Below, piece by piece: positions 1 through 8,475 of a DNA stretch of 64,000 nt (the first letter of the stretch is position 1; every line of letters begins with the position of its first letter). The translations under genes and the position numbers were made by a program. Source of the DNA: Streptomyces sp. NBC_00442 (GTDB lineage Bacteria > Actinomycetota > Actinomycetes > Streptomycetales > Streptomycetaceae); contig NZ_CP107918.1 in NCBI RefSeq assembly GCF_036014195.1, positions 1,798,001-1,862,000 of the forward strand. The letters are read 5' to 3'. The notes below the pieces were generated by a model. It worked only from the letters and a program-made list of their open reading frames with translations. It had not been told where the DNA came from and ran no database searches.

Positions 1-447
<447 letters not shown>

Positions 448-451
<4 letters not shown>

Positions 452-1413
452 GCGGGATCGTCCCCGAAGTGGTCCCAGCCGCCCTTGCTGGTCCAGGGCG
501 CGCCGTCCACGGTGACGGTGGGCAGCGCGGAGGGGTTGAGCACCTCCCCGATCACCCTCCAGCGGGCCGGCAGCTTCACGTCCGGCGGGAACGTCGCCAC
601 GATCGCGTGGTCCTCGCCGCCGGTGAGCACCCATTGCAGCGGGTCCACGCCGACGGCCTGGCCGATGTCGCTCATCTGCGTCGGGATGTCGATGAGCCCG
701 GAGCGCAGGTCGATGCGGACCTTGCTGGACTCGGCGATGTGGCCGAGGTCGGCGACGAGGCCGTCGCTGACGTCGGTCATGGCCGTGGCGCCGAGGCCGG
801 CGGCCGCGGGGCCCGCGTGGTACGGGGGCTCGGGGCGCCGGTGTGCCTCGACGAAGGCGCGTGGCGAGCGGAAGCCGCGCGAGAGCACCGCGTAGCCCGC
901 CGCCGACCAGCCGAGCCAGCCCGTCACGGCGACCACGTCGCCGGGCTGGGCGCCGGCTCGGGTCACCGGCTCGTGGTTGCGCAGGTCGCCGAGCGCGGTG
1001 ATCGCCACGGTGATGGTGTCGCCGCGCACGACGTCACCGCCGACGACGGCAGCGCCCGCGACCTGGCACTCGTCGCGGATGCCGTCCATCAGCTCGGTGG
1101 GCCAGGTGACCGGCAGTTCGGCCGGCACGACGAGCCCGAGCAGCACCGCGGTCGGTACCGCGCCCATGGCGGCGATGTCGGCCAGGTTCTGTGCGGCGGC
1201 CTTGCGTCCGACGTCGTACGCCGTCGACCAGTCGCGCCGGAAGTGCCGTCCTTCGAGCAGGATGTCCGTGCTGGCGACCACCCTGCGGTCGGGTGCGGTC
1301 ACCACCGCGGCGTCGTCGCCCGGCCCCAGCCGGACCGCGGGGGTGGAGGTGAGCCGGGAGGTCAGCTCCCTGATGAGCCCGAACTCCCCCAACTCGCCCA
1401 CAGTGCCTTTCAC
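448..1413 (-). CDS. thiL: Thiamine-monophosphate kinase
   Basis: ATP-dependent phosphorylation of thiamine monophosphate to thiamine diphosphate, the last step of the pathway. The protein has 321 residues, the usual ThiL length. The N-terminal AIRS-type ATP-binding half shows GPGDDAAVV (about 31-39), [11 protein letters not shown] and [17 protein letters not shown], all characteristic. GGDVVRGD (about 125-132) is the metal-binding loop. The C-terminal half has [12 protein letters not shown]. It is first in a thiL-thiD unit and divergent from the Lrp-domain gene at 1638. Confidence 0.96.
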
Positions 1414-1637
1414 CGTGTCCCACCTCTCATCGTCGTACCCCGTCCGGCCCGGTGCGCTTGCGGTCGCGAGCGGCCCCGGGCATGGGTACCGTCAACACAT
1501 ACGTCAACTTCGTGGCGGCTCTCGCCCCCGGGCGCGAGCGGCCGGGGGCGCGGGTCTCCCCGTCGCGCGGGGCGACGCGGTACCGTGGCGTCTCTTTCTC
1601 TCCCCCACATGATCCTCGTGGCCGCCCTGGAGGTTCC
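1414..1637. promoter_or_regulatory. Divergent intergenic region thiL / Lrp-domain gene
   Basis: This 224-bp gap separates two divergent genes and must hold both promoters. On the minus strand two TTGAC hexamers lie close together around 1491-1508 and are candidate -35 elements for thiL. GC-rich inverted repeats (CCCCCGGGCGCGAG / GGCCGGGGGCG around 1526-1551) follow towards the Lrp-domain gene. I see no thiamine-pyrophosphate riboswitch core here. Confidence 0.35.
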
Positions 1638-1871
1638 GTGGTACAGGCGTACATCCTCATTCAGACCGAAGTGGGCAAGGCGTCGACAGTCGCCGAGGCC
1701 ATCGCACAGCTCGCGGGAGTGATCCAGGCCGAAGACGTCACCGGGCCGTACGACGTGATCGTGCGGGCCCAGGCCGAGACCGTCGACGAACTCGGTCGCA
1801 TGGTGGTCGCCAAGGTTCAGCAGGTGGACGGCATCACAAGAACGCTGACCTGCCCGGTCGTCCATCTGTAG
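1638..1871 (+). CDS. Stand-alone Lrp/AsnC ligand-binding (RAM) domain protein
   Basis: A 77-residue protein beginning VVQAYILIQTEVGK. The whole length matches the effector-binding alpha-beta sandwich of Lrp/AsnC regulators, with the diagnostic GPYDVIV turn (about 39-45) and a final strand TLTCPVV. It has no helix-turn-helix, so it probably cannot bind DNA alone. Such single-domain proteins can bind amino acids or mix with full-length Lrp proteins. The GTG at 1638 gives a protein that starts at the first beta strand; longer in-frame extensions are GC-rich and lack family similarity. Confidence 0.88.
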   Translation: MVQAYILIQTEVGKASTVAEAIAQLAGVIQAEDVTGPYDVIVRAQAETVDELGRMVVAKVQQVDGITRTLTCPVVHL

Positions 1872-1891
1872 CCCCCGCTTACCCTGGGCCG

Positions 1892-2374
1892 GTGACTTTC
1901 TCTCGCCGGCCGCTTCTCATCCTGCCCGCGGTCGCCGTCCTGGCGGCCGCGGGCTGTTCTTCGTCCGACGCCACCGCGAAGGTGGCGGTTCCCTCCCCCT
2001 CGGCGAAGGAGACGGCCGCCTGCACGGCCCTGGACAGGCTCCTGCCCGACACCGTGGCCGGGCAGAAGCGGCACGACCCCACCCCGGACTCGCCGCTGAC
2101 GGCCCGCTGGGGGGACGGGGACGCCGCGATCGTACTGCGCTGCGGGATCCCGCGCCCCGACGAGGTGGCGGATCCGAAGTATCCCGGGGTCGAGCTGGCC
2201 GGGGTCTCGTGGACCGTGCAGGCCCGCACGCAGGGGCCGCGCTTCATCACCCAGTACCGGGAGCCCTACGTCGAGCTCCTGACGGGGACCCGTTACGAAC
2301 ACGACGCCTCGGTGCTCCAGCCGTTCGGCGCCCCGGTCTCCCGGGCGATTCCCAAGACGCTCGACGTGCCCTAG
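1892..2374 (+). CDS. DUF3515-family lipoprotein
   Basis: A 160-residue protein with an N-terminal Arg-Arg, a hydrophobic core and a lipobox VLAAAGC (Cys about 23), so it should be exported and lipid-anchored on the outer face of the membrane. The mature part has conserved features of the actinobacterial DUF3515 family, including AACTALDRLLPD, the TARWGDGDAAIVLRCG block and the ending VSRAIPKTLDVP. Function is unknown. It starts with GTG 20 bp after the Lrp-domain gene and may be co-transcribed with it. It is convergent with ddl. Confidence 0.85.
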   Translation: MTFSRRPLLILPAVAVLAAAGCSSSDATAKVAVPSPSAKETAACTALDRLLPDTVAGQKRHDPTPDSPLTARWGDGDAAIVLRCGIPRPDEVADPKYPGVELAGVSWTVQARTQGPRFITQYREPYVELLTGTRYEHDASVLQPFGAPVSRAIPKTLDVP

Positions 2375-2411
2375 GGCCCGGCGACGGCCCGGTCCGCCCG
2401 GGGTCCGTCCC

Positions 2412-3569
2412 CTAGCGCAGGCCCGTGGGGCGGCGCAGCGCCGCCTGGATGAGCTTGTCGACCAGGTCCGCGTACGCGACGCCGCTCTCCTGCCACATCC
2501 GCGGGTACATCGAGATCGGCGTGAAGCCCGGCATCGTGTTGATCTCGTTGATGACGAACTCGCCGTTGTCCTGGAGGAAGAAGTCCGCGCGGACCAGGCC
2601 CTCGCAGGACGCGGCCTCGAACGCCTCGACGGCCAGGCGCTGCACCTCGGCGGTGGCCTCCTCGCCGATCGGGGCGGGCACGATACCGGCCGCCGAGTCG
2701 ATGTACTTGGCCTCGAAGTCGTAGAACTGGTGGGCGGTCACCGGCGGGATCTCGGCGGGCACGCTCGCACGCGGCCCGTCCTCGAACTCCAGGACGCCGC
2801 ACTCGATCTCGCGGCCGCGCAGCAGCGACTCGACGAGGAACTTCGGGTCGTGTCGGCGGGCCTCGGCGATGGCCTCGTCCAGGCCCTCGAAGGAGTCGAC
2901 CTTGGTGATGCCGAACGAGGAGCCGGCCCGGGACGGCTTGATGAACAGCGGCCAGCCGTGCTCACCGGCGAAGTCGGCGATGCGCTGGCGGGCGCTCTTC
3001 TCGTCCTGCTCCCACTCGCGCGGACGCACCACCAGGTAGGGGCCGACGGGCAGCCCGAAGGAGGTGAAGACGCGCTTCATGTACTCCTTGTCCTGGCCGA
3101 CGGCGGAGGCGAGGACGCCCGCGCCGACGTAGGGGATGCCGGAGAGTTCCAGGAAGCCCTGGAGGGTGCCGTCCTCGCCGTAGGGGCCGTGCAGCACCGG
3201 GAAGACGACGTCGACCTCGCCGAGCGCCTTGGGCACCGTGCCGGGCTCGGTGTAGACGACTTCGCGGCTGCCCGGGTCCACGGGCAGGATCACGCCGCCC
3301 TCGGGGGACTCGGCGAGTTCGTCGACGCTGGGGGTGCGCCGGTCGCTGATCGCCATGCGCTCCGGCTCGTCCGCGGTGAGCGCCCAGCGGCCGTCCGTCG
3401 TGATGCCGATGGGCAGCACGTCGTACTTCGTACGGTCGATGGAGCGCAGCACGGCGCCGGCGGTCACGACCGAGATGCCGTGTTCCGAACTGCGGCCGCC
3501 GAACACCACGGCCACCCGCGGCTTGCGGGGCTGCTTCTCAGGGCTCTGGGGGAGGTTCTCGCTGCTCAT
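2412..3569 (-). CDS. ddl: D-alanine--D-alanine ligase
   Basis: ATP-grasp ligase forming D-Ala-D-Ala for peptidoglycan precursors in the cytosol. The protein has 385 residues, slightly longer than E. coli DdlB because of a hydrophilic N-terminus and an inserted loop, as usual in actinobacteria. The N-domain contains VVFGGRSSEHGISV, followed by HGPYGEDGTLQGFLEL (about 150-165), KPSRAGSSFGI and the metal-binding NEINTMPGFTPISMYP near the C-terminus. The active site has the Tyr/Phe-type D-Ala specificity context (no vancomycin-type D-Lac features evident). It lies 57 bp upstream of the 3' end of gpsA on the same strand. Confidence 0.96.
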   Translation of the reverse strand: MSSENLPQSPEKQPRKPRVAVVFGGRSSEHGISVVTAGAVLRSIDRTKYDVLPIGITTDGRWALTADEPERMAISDRRTPSVDELAESPEGGVILPVDPGSREVVYTEPGTVPKALGEVDVVFPVLHGPYGEDGTLQGFLELSGIPYVGAGVLASAVGQDKEYMKRVFTSFGLPVGPYLVVRPREWEQDEKSARQRIADFAGEHGWPLFIKPSRAGSSFGITKVDSFEGLDEAIAEARRHDPKFLVESLLRGREIECGVLEFEDGPRASVPAEIPPVTAHQFYDFEAKYIDSAAGIVPAPIGEEATAEVQRLAVEAFEAASCEGLVRADFFLQDNGEFVINEINTMPGFTPISMYPRMWQESGVAYADLVDKLIQAALRRPTGLR

Positions 3570-3626
3570 ATCGCGTTGAGGGTACCCGTTCGAAGCCCCG
3601 CGACCACTGCCACGGGGCCCGCCACG

Positions 3627-4640
3627 TCAGCGGCGTTCGGCCTTGGCGCTGCGCGACATCAGCTCCTTGAGGGCGACGACCGGCGGCTTGCCCTCGTGGA
3701 CGATGCCGACGACGGTCTCCGTGATGGGCATGTCGACGCCGTGGCGACGGGCCAGATCGAGCACGGATTCGCAGGACTTGACGCCCTCGGCGGTCTGCTT
3801 GGTGACCGCGATGGTCTCCTGCAGCGTCATGCCCCTGCCGAGGTTGGTGCCGAAGGTGTGGTTGCGCGAGAGCGGCGAGGAGCAGGTCGCGACGAGGTCG
3901 CCGAGGCCCGCGAGGCCGGAGAAGGTGAGCGGGTCGGCGCCCATCGCGAGGCCGAGCCGGGTGGTTTCGGCGAGCCCGCGGGTGATGAGCGAGCCCTTGG
4001 CGTTGTCGCCGAGCCCCATGCCGTCGGCGATGCCGACGGCGAGCCCGATGACGTTCTTGACGGCGCCGCCCAGTTCGCAGCCGACGACGTCGGTGTTGGT
4101 GTACGGGCGGAAGTACGGGGTGTGGCAGGCGGCCTGGAGGCGCTGGGCGACGGCCTCGTCCCGGCAGGCGACGACGGCCGCGGCCGGCATCCGCTTGGCG
4201 ATCTCCTTGGCCAGGTTGGGCCCGGTGACCACGGCGACGCGGTCCTCGGCGACCTTGGCGACCTCGGCGACGACCTCGCTCATCCGCTTGGCGGTGCCGA
4301 GTTCGACGCCCTTCATCAGGGAGACGAGCACGGTGCCGGGCGCCAGCAGGGGCGCCCACGCGGCGAGGTTGGCACGCAGGGTCTGCGAGGGCACGGCGAG
4401 GACCGTGAAGTCGGCGCCGGCCGCGGCCTCGGCGGGGTCGGTGGTGGCCCGTACGGAGGCGGGCAGCTCGATGCCCGGCAGGTAGTCCGGGTTGGTGCGC
4501 GTGGAGTTGACCGCTTCGACGAGTTCGGGCCGGCGGGCCCACAGGGTGACGTCGCACCCCGCGTCGGCGAGGACCATGGCGAACGCCGTGCCCCACGAAC
4601 CCGTCCCGAACACCGCTGCCTTGGTGGTGCCGTGCGTCAC
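3627..4640 (-). CDS. gpsA: NAD(P)+-dependent glycerol-3-phosphate dehydrogenase
   Basis: Reduces dihydroxyacetone phosphate to sn-glycerol-3-phosphate, the backbone of phospholipids. The 337-residue protein opens with a Rossmann GTGSWGTAFA (about 9-18). KGVE, VVTGPN and the catalytic-lysine segment GGAVKNVIGLAVG follow, and the C-terminal helical domain includes GLAGLGDLVATCSSPLSRN. The GTG start at 4640 overlaps the plsC stop by four bases. The two genes are therefore translationally coupled and functionally consecutive: GpsA makes the substrate for phospholipid acylation and PlsC carries out a later acyl transfer. Confidence 0.95.
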   Translation of the reverse strand: MTHGTTKAAVFGTGSWGTAFAMVLADAGCDVTLWARRPELVEAVNSTRTNPDYLPGIELPASVRATTDPAEAAAGADFTVLAVPSQTLRANLAAWAPLLAPGTVLVSLMKGVELGTAKRMSEVVAEVAKVAEDRVAVVTGPNLAKEIAKRMPAAAVVACRDEAVAQRLQAACHTPYFRPYTNTDVVGCELGGAVKNVIGLAVGIADGMGLGDNAKGSLITRGLAETTRLGLAMGADPLTFSGLAGLGDLVATCSSPLSRNHTFGTNLGRGMTLQETIAVTKQTAEGVKSCESVLDLARRHGVDMPITETVVGIVHEGKPPVVALKELMSRSAKAERR

Positions 4641-5389
4641 TTGGTGTCCTCCCGGGCGGCCTCGCGGCGCTGCTGTGCGCGGACTTCGCGCAGATCGTAC
4701 GGCTTGGCGGGCGCCTTCTCGCCCCGCAGCTCCTCCAGGATCGAGGTGATCGAGGCCATGATGGTCTCGGTGACCTCCTTGAGGACCTCCGGCGTCGGCT
4801 CCTTGTCGTAGTACCGGTCGAGGTCGACCGGCGGACCGGCCTGAACCTGAAGGGTCTTGCGCGGGAAGAAGCGCACCTTCTTCTCCTTGGCGTACGGCGG
4901 CATCGCCAAGTTGGCGCCCCACTGGGCGACGGGGATGACGGGCGCCCGGGTCATCAGGGCGGCCCGCGCGACGCCGGTCTTGGCGGTCATCGGCCACTGG
5001 CCCGGGTCGCGGGTGAGGGTGCCTTCGGGGTAGAAGGCCACGCATTCACCGCGTTCCACGGCGTCCACGGCGGCCCGGAAGGCACCGACGGCGGTGGTGG
5101 ACTCGCGGTAGACGGGAATCTGGCCGGTGCCGCGCAGCAGGGTCCCGACGACGGGGGCCTTGAAAAGGGCGGCCTTGGCCAGGAATCGGGGCACGCGACC
5201 CGTGTTGTATTGGAAATGCCCGTACGAGAACATGTCCAGATACGAGTTGTGATTGATGGCGGTGATGAATCCGCCGTCGGCCGGAATGTTCTCCATTCCC
5301 CGCCAGTCCCGCTTGAACAGAACGACCAGCGGCGGTTTTGAGATGACCGCCGCCAGGCGGTACCAGAAGCCGATTCTGCGGCGGGACAC
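4637..5389 (-). CDS. plsC: 1-acyl-sn-glycerol-3-phosphate acyltransferase
   Basis: Membrane-associated acyltransferase of phosphatidic acid synthesis. The 250-residue protein shows the catalytic HX4D motif in INHNSYLD (about 49-56), the substrate-binding FYPEGTLTRD (about 122-131) and a PVAQWGAN block, the classical order of PlsC motifs. The N-terminal FWYRLAAVISKPPLVVLF segment is hydrophobic and probably membrane-associated. I chose the GTG at 5389 (VSRRRIGFWYR), the point where family similarity begins. Stop and gpsA start overlap as GTGA. Divergent from cofC. Confidence 0.93.
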   Translation of the reverse strand: MSRRRIGFWYRLAAVISKPPLVVLFKRDWRGMENIPADGGFITAINHNSYLDMFSYGHFQYNTGRVPRFLAKAALFKAPVVGTLLRGTGQIPVYRESTTAVGAFRAAVDAVERGECVAFYPEGTLTRDPGQWPMTAKTGVARAALMTRAPVIPVAQWGANLAMPPYAKEKKVRFFPRKTLQVQAGPPVDLDRYYDKEPTPEVLKEVTETIMASITSILEELRGEKAPAKPYDLREVRAQQRREAAREDTK

Positions 5390-5601
5390 TCGGACACCTT
5401 CCTCTGTGGACCCCGGCCAGGCCTCTGTACGACCCGGGGGAACGGACCCAGGGCGGCTGCTGGGGGGCATGTGGTGCCGCAGGCCCCTGGTCTGTCGAGA
5501 ACACCGTACGCCCCGGCCCGGACAGTGGCCCTCCGGGCGGGTGACAATGAAGGCCGCCGCCGCTCGGCCGGAGGGGGCGGGGCTCGGACGGAGGGGACGC
5601 C

Positions 5602-6261
5602 ACGAACACCGCGACAACTGCCCGCTGGTCCCTCGTCGTCCCGCTGAAGCCCTTGGCACTGGCCAAGAGCAGGCTGGGGGCCGCCGTCGGCGAGGGGCTA
5701 CGGCCGCGGCTCGCCCTGGCGTTCGCGCTCGACACCGTGGCGGCGGCGCTCGACTGCCCGGCGGTACGCGATGTGGCGGTCGTCACGGACGATCCGCTGG
5801 CGGGCGCGGAGCTGGCCGCGCTCGGTGCGCGCATCGTGCCCGACTCCCCCGCCGCCGGCCTCAACGCGGCGCTCGCGCACGGGGCCTGCCGGGTGCGCAC
5901 GCGCCGGGCGGCGCCCGCGGTGGCCGCCCTGAACGCGGACCTGCCCGCCCTGCGCCCCGCCGAACTGGGCCGTGTGCTCGCCGCGGCGGCCGGATTTCCA
6001 CGCGCTTTTCTCGCGGATGCGGCGGGCGTCGGAACGACTTTTCTTTCCGCGGCCGCCGGCACCGATTTGAACCCGGTATTCGGCGGCTCCTCCCGGGCCG
6101 CCCACGGCGCGTCGGGGGCCGCGGAAATCCTGCTCGACGGCGTGGATTCGGTGCGCAGGGACGTCGACACGGGGGCGGACCTGCGGGCCGCGCTCGCCCT
6201 GGGGGTGGGTCCGGCCACCGCCGCCCTACGGGACGCCCTCGATGTCGTACCGGGGCACTAG
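5602..6261 (+). CDS. cofC: 2-phospho-L-lactate / phosphoenolpyruvate guanylyltransferase (F420 biosynthesis)
   Basis: Activates 2-phospholactate or PEP with GTP for coenzyme F420 side-chain assembly (CofC/FbiD). The nucleotide-binding N-terminus WSLVVPLKPLALAKSRL and NADLPALRP (about 115-123), then a GTT-to-GTDLNPVFGG segment, are family features. No ATG, GTG or TTG precedes the essential first strand in this frame after the stop at 5548-5550. The first in-frame TTG (5653) would delete the motif. An ACG at 5602 sits five bases after GGAGGGG (5590-5596), a good Shine-Dalgarno. I therefore infer an ACG start giving 219 residues; CTG 5644 is a weaker alternative. Confidence 0.85.
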   Translation, partial: TNTATTARWSLVVPLKPLALAKSRLGAAVGEGLRPRLALAFALDTVAAALDCPAVRDVAVVTDDPLAGAELAALGARIVPDSPAAGLNAALAHGACRVRTRRAAPAVAALNADLPALRPAELGRVLAAAAGFPRAFLADAAGVGTTFLSAAAGTDLNPVFGGSSRAAHGASGAAEILLDGVDSVRRDVDTGADLRAALALGVGPATAALRDALDVVPGH

Positions 6262-6270
6262 GCTGCGGGT

Positions 6271-6474
6271 ATGCAGGCGACCGCGTACACATACGACTCC
6301 GAGACCCGCAGCGGCAGCGTGCTGCTCGACGACGGCACGCCCGTGGGTTTCGAGGCCCCGGCCTTCGACGCGGGCGGTCTGCGGCTGCTGAGGCCGGGCC
6401 AGCGGGTGCGCATCGAGACCGAGGGGTCGGGCGAGGGGCTGCGGATCACTCTGGTGACGCTGCAGACCTTCTGA
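6271..6474 (+). CDS. Small conserved OB-fold-like protein
   Basis: A 67-residue protein, MQATAYTYDSETRSGSVLLD, starting nine bases after cofC and probably co-transcribed. The alternating pattern (SGSVLLDDGTPVGF, a charged loop, then LRPGQRVRIETEG and a final strand LRITLVTLQTF) resembles cold-shock/S1-type OB folds. The RNP1 and RNP2 aromatic motifs of true Csp proteins are missing. It might bind a nucleic acid or be purely structural. I recognise it only as a small protein common in Streptomyces. Confidence 0.7.
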   Translation: MQATAYTYDSETRSGSVLLDDGTPVGFEAPAFDAGGLRLLRPGQRVRIETEGSGEGLRITLVTLQTF

Positions 6475-6549
6475 GCCCCCGGAGCGCGAGCCTCCGCCCC
6501 CTGGAGCACAGGAGCCCCGAGCGCGGGCCGCGTGGCCGGAAACGGCCGC

Positions 6550-6580
6550 GGGCCGGGTCTCCCCGAGGGGAGCCCGGCCC
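6550..6580. terminator. Strong hairpin between hupS and the small cofC-linked gene
   Basis: A near-perfect GC-rich inverted repeat (GGGCCGGGTCTCCCC, loop, GGAGCCCGGCCC) lies in the convergent gap, 25 bp beyond the hupS stop and 75 bp beyond the small gene. It lacks a long U tract, as usual for Streptomyces terminators, and may serve both directions. Confidence 0.7.
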
Positions 6581-6605
6581 GGCGCTTGAGCCTTGCCGCA
6601 GATGA

Positions 6606-7265
6606 CTACTTCTTGCGAGCGGTCGCCTTCTTGGCGGTGGTCTTGCGCGCCGTGGTCTTCTTCGCGGGCGCCTTCTTCGCGACGGCCTTCTTGGCCGGCG
6701 CGGTCTTCTTCGCGGTGGCCTTCTTGGCGGTCGCGGTCTTCGCCGGCGTGGCCTTCTTGGCGGTCGCCGTCGTCTTCTTGGCGGTCGCCTTCTTGCCGGT
6801 GGCCTTCTTGGCCGCCGTGGTCTTCGCGGCGGCGGTCTTCTTCACCGCGGTGGTCTTCTTGGCGACGGCCTTCTTGGCGGTCGTGGCCTTCTTGGCCGCG
6901 GCCTTCTTGACCGTGGCGCGGGTGGAAGTACCGCCCGAGAGGCTGCCCTTGGGGGCCTTCTTGACGGCCACGTCGTTCTTCGGGAGCTTCTTCGAGCCCG
7001 CGACGAGGTCCTTGAAGCCCTGGCCCGCGCGGAAGCGCGGAACGGAGGTCTTCTTGACCCGTACGCGCTCACCCGTCTGCGGGTTGCGGGCGTAACGGGC
7101 CGGGCGGTCGACCTTCTCGAACGAGCCGAAACCGGTGACCGAGACGCGGTCGCCGGCGACGACCGCACGGACGATCGCGTCCAGCACCGCGTCCACCGCG
7201 TCCGCGGCCTGCTGACGGCCGCCGACCTTGTCGGCAATCGCTTCTACGAGCTGCGCCTTGTTCAC
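6606..7265 (-). CDS. hupS: HU-family nucleoid protein with lysine-rich tail (HupS)
   Basis: A 219-residue histone-like DNA-binding protein. Residues 1-93 are a complete HU domain: MNKAQLVEAIADKVGG, SVTGFGSFEKVDRPAR and the DNA-clasping RNPQTGERVRVKKTSVPRFRAGQGFKDLV. Residues 110-219 form a low-complexity Lys/Ala/Thr tail of repeated AKK/AKKT units resembling eukaryotic histone H1, the hallmark of Streptomyces HupS, which compacts DNA in spore nucleoids. The tail is encoded by a repetitive stretch that reads as pseudo-repeats in every frame. Monocistronic, with its own promoter region. Confidence 0.96.
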   Translation of the reverse strand: MNKAQLVEAIADKVGGRQQAADAVDAVLDAIVRAVVAGDRVSVTGFGSFEKVDRPARYARNPQTGERVRVKKTSVPRFRAGQGFKDLVAGSKKLPKNDVAVKKAPKGSLSGGTSTRATVKKAAAKKATTAKKAVAKKTTAVKKTAAAKTTAAKKATGKKATAKKTTATAKKATPAKTATAKKATAKKTAPAKKAVAKKAPAKKTTARKTTAKKATARKK

Positions 7266-7409
7266 GTCTTCCCCTTCGGAGACATTGCCTGAGCGAAAGC
7301 GTCCAGGCCTTTTCGCACGTTAGGCAGATATATACCGCAAATCAAACACGAAACGGGCTAATCACCCTAGTGCCGCAACGAAGTCGGCTCTTGCCGAGTT
7401 CCTTACGGC
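7266..7409 (-). promoter_or_regulatory. hupS promoter region
   Basis: A locally AT-rich patch upstream of hupS. On the minus strand TATATA/TATATC (7328-7334) is a good -10 candidate, with GTTTCG or TTGATT upstream as possible -35 elements. This stands out from the GC-rich surroundings. Assignment is by eye only. Confidence 0.4.
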
Positions 7410-7637
7410 TCAGTCGCCTTCGGGGAATCGGCCCTCGTCGAGGTCCTTCATCAACCGGTCCAGACGTCTTGCCGCATCGGCGAGATCGTGTTTGGCAGCC
7501 GCTGTTATGACCAGCAGCTTCCGGGACAGCGCCATCCGTACGCCCTCCGGGACTTGCAGTTCACGCACCCTTGTGTGCGCTTCTTTGAGTTGGTCCGCCA
7601 CCATCCCGTAGAGCTCGAGTTGGCTGTCGCGTTCCAT
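7410..7637 (-). CDS. Small helical protein of unknown function
   Basis: A 75-residue protein starting MERDSQLELYGMV, predicted almost wholly helical, with heptad-like spacing (ADQLKEAHTRVRELQV and LADAARRLDRLMKDLDEGRF). I recognise no catalytic motif. The ATG at 7637 is the first codon where the protein becomes amphipathic; upstream codons are Arg/Trp/Pro-rich and look untranslated. It sits alone between hupS and leuD. Possibly a coiled-coil partner protein; not identified further. Confidence 0.65.
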   Translation of the reverse strand: MERDSQLELYGMVADQLKEAHTRVRELQVPEGVRMALSRKLLVITAAAKHDLADAARRLDRLMKDLDEGRFPEGD

Positions 7638-7805
7638 GCGTCGATTGTGCCATCTGAGGCGAGTTGTCACCTCCGGCGGGGGCAACTGAGCGAATCCCCC
7701 GCCTTCCGGCCGTCCGTACGATCCGTCGGCCGCGCAAGCGGGTATCCAGCCATCTGCCCTGCGCACAAGGCTAGTTGACGTCACCCCCGGAGCCCAAAAC
7801 GCGAC

Positions 7806-7846
7806 GCGCCCCCTGCCCGGAAACCGGTCCGGAAATCAGGGGGCGC
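7806..7846 (-). terminator. Terminator downstream of leuD
   Basis: Ten-base perfect arms GCGCCCCCTG / CAGGGGGCGC with a 21-base interior that can pair partly (CCGG..CCGG). It lies 30 bp past the leuD stop in the leuCD direction. Confidence 0.75.
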
Positions 7847-7876
7847 GATGCAGCCGAAGGGGGGTCAATAGGCGGT

Positions 7877-8470
7877 TCAGCCCTGGATCGTGCTCGGCTT
7901 GAAGGAGGGGCGGCTCGCCTCGTAGGCGGCGATGTGGGGCTCGTTCTGGAGCGTGATGGAGATGTCGTCCAGGCCGTTCAGGAGCCGCCAGCGGGCGTTC
8001 TCGTCGAGTTCGAAGTCGGCGGTGACGCCTTCCGCGCGAACTTGGCGATCCTGCAGGTCAACGGTGATTTCGGCGGTCGGGTCGCTCTCGGTCAGCTCCC
8101 ACAGGGCGTCCACGATCTTCTGGTCGAGAACGACGGTGAGCAGCCCGTTCTTCAGCGAGTTGCCGCGGAAGATGTCGGCGAAACGGGACGAGATCACGGC
8201 TTTGAAGCCGTAGTTCTGCAGCGCCCATACGGCGTGCTCGCGCGAGGAGCCGGTTCCGAAGTCGGGGCCCGCCACCAAAACCGTGGCGCCCTTGCGCTCG
8301 GGCTTGTTCAGAACGAACTCGGAGTCCTTGCGCCAGGCCTCGAAGAGCCCGTCCTCGAAGCCGTCCCGGGTGACCTTCTTCAGCCAGTGGGCCGGGATGA
8401 TCTGGTCGGTGTCGACGTTGGAGCGGCGCAGCGGAACGGCCCGGCCGGTGTGCGTGGTGAAAGCTTCCAT
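7877..8470 (-). CDS. leuD: 3-isopropylmalate dehydratase small subunit
   Basis: Swivel-domain subunit of isopropylmalate isomerase (leucine biosynthesis), acting with LeuC. The 197 residues match the family: [24 protein letters not shown], the conserved [17 protein letters not shown] (about 71-87) and a C-terminal [13 protein letters not shown]. It follows leuC by five bases and is surely co-transcribed with it. It is followed by a strong terminator. Regulation is expected through NdgR, encoded divergently from leuC. Confidence 0.97.
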   Translation of the reverse strand: MEAFTTHTGRAVPLRRSNVDTDQIIPAHWLKKVTRDGFEDGLFEAWRKDSEFVLNKPERKGATVLVAGPDFGTGSSREHAVWALQNYGFKAVISSRFADIFRGNSLKNGLLTVVLDQKIVDALWELTESDPTAEITVDLQDRQVRAEGVTADFELDENARWRLLNGLDDISITLQNEPHIAAYEASRPSFKPSTIQG

Positions 8471-8475
8471 GGTTC

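Noticed and set aside
1414..1637. Possible thiamine riboswitch before thiL
   Set aside because: I could not find the conserved CTGAGA / ACCTG-type core elements in the right order; the GC hairpins there are generic.
2730..4811. A 693-codon plus-strand frame over ddl, gpsA and plsC
   Set aside because: Three recognisable enzymes lie on the opposite strand; the plus frame has no family similarity.
6606..6930. Repeat-like stretch inside hupS
   Set aside because: It encodes the Lys/Ala/Thr tail of HupS and is a normal feature of the gene.
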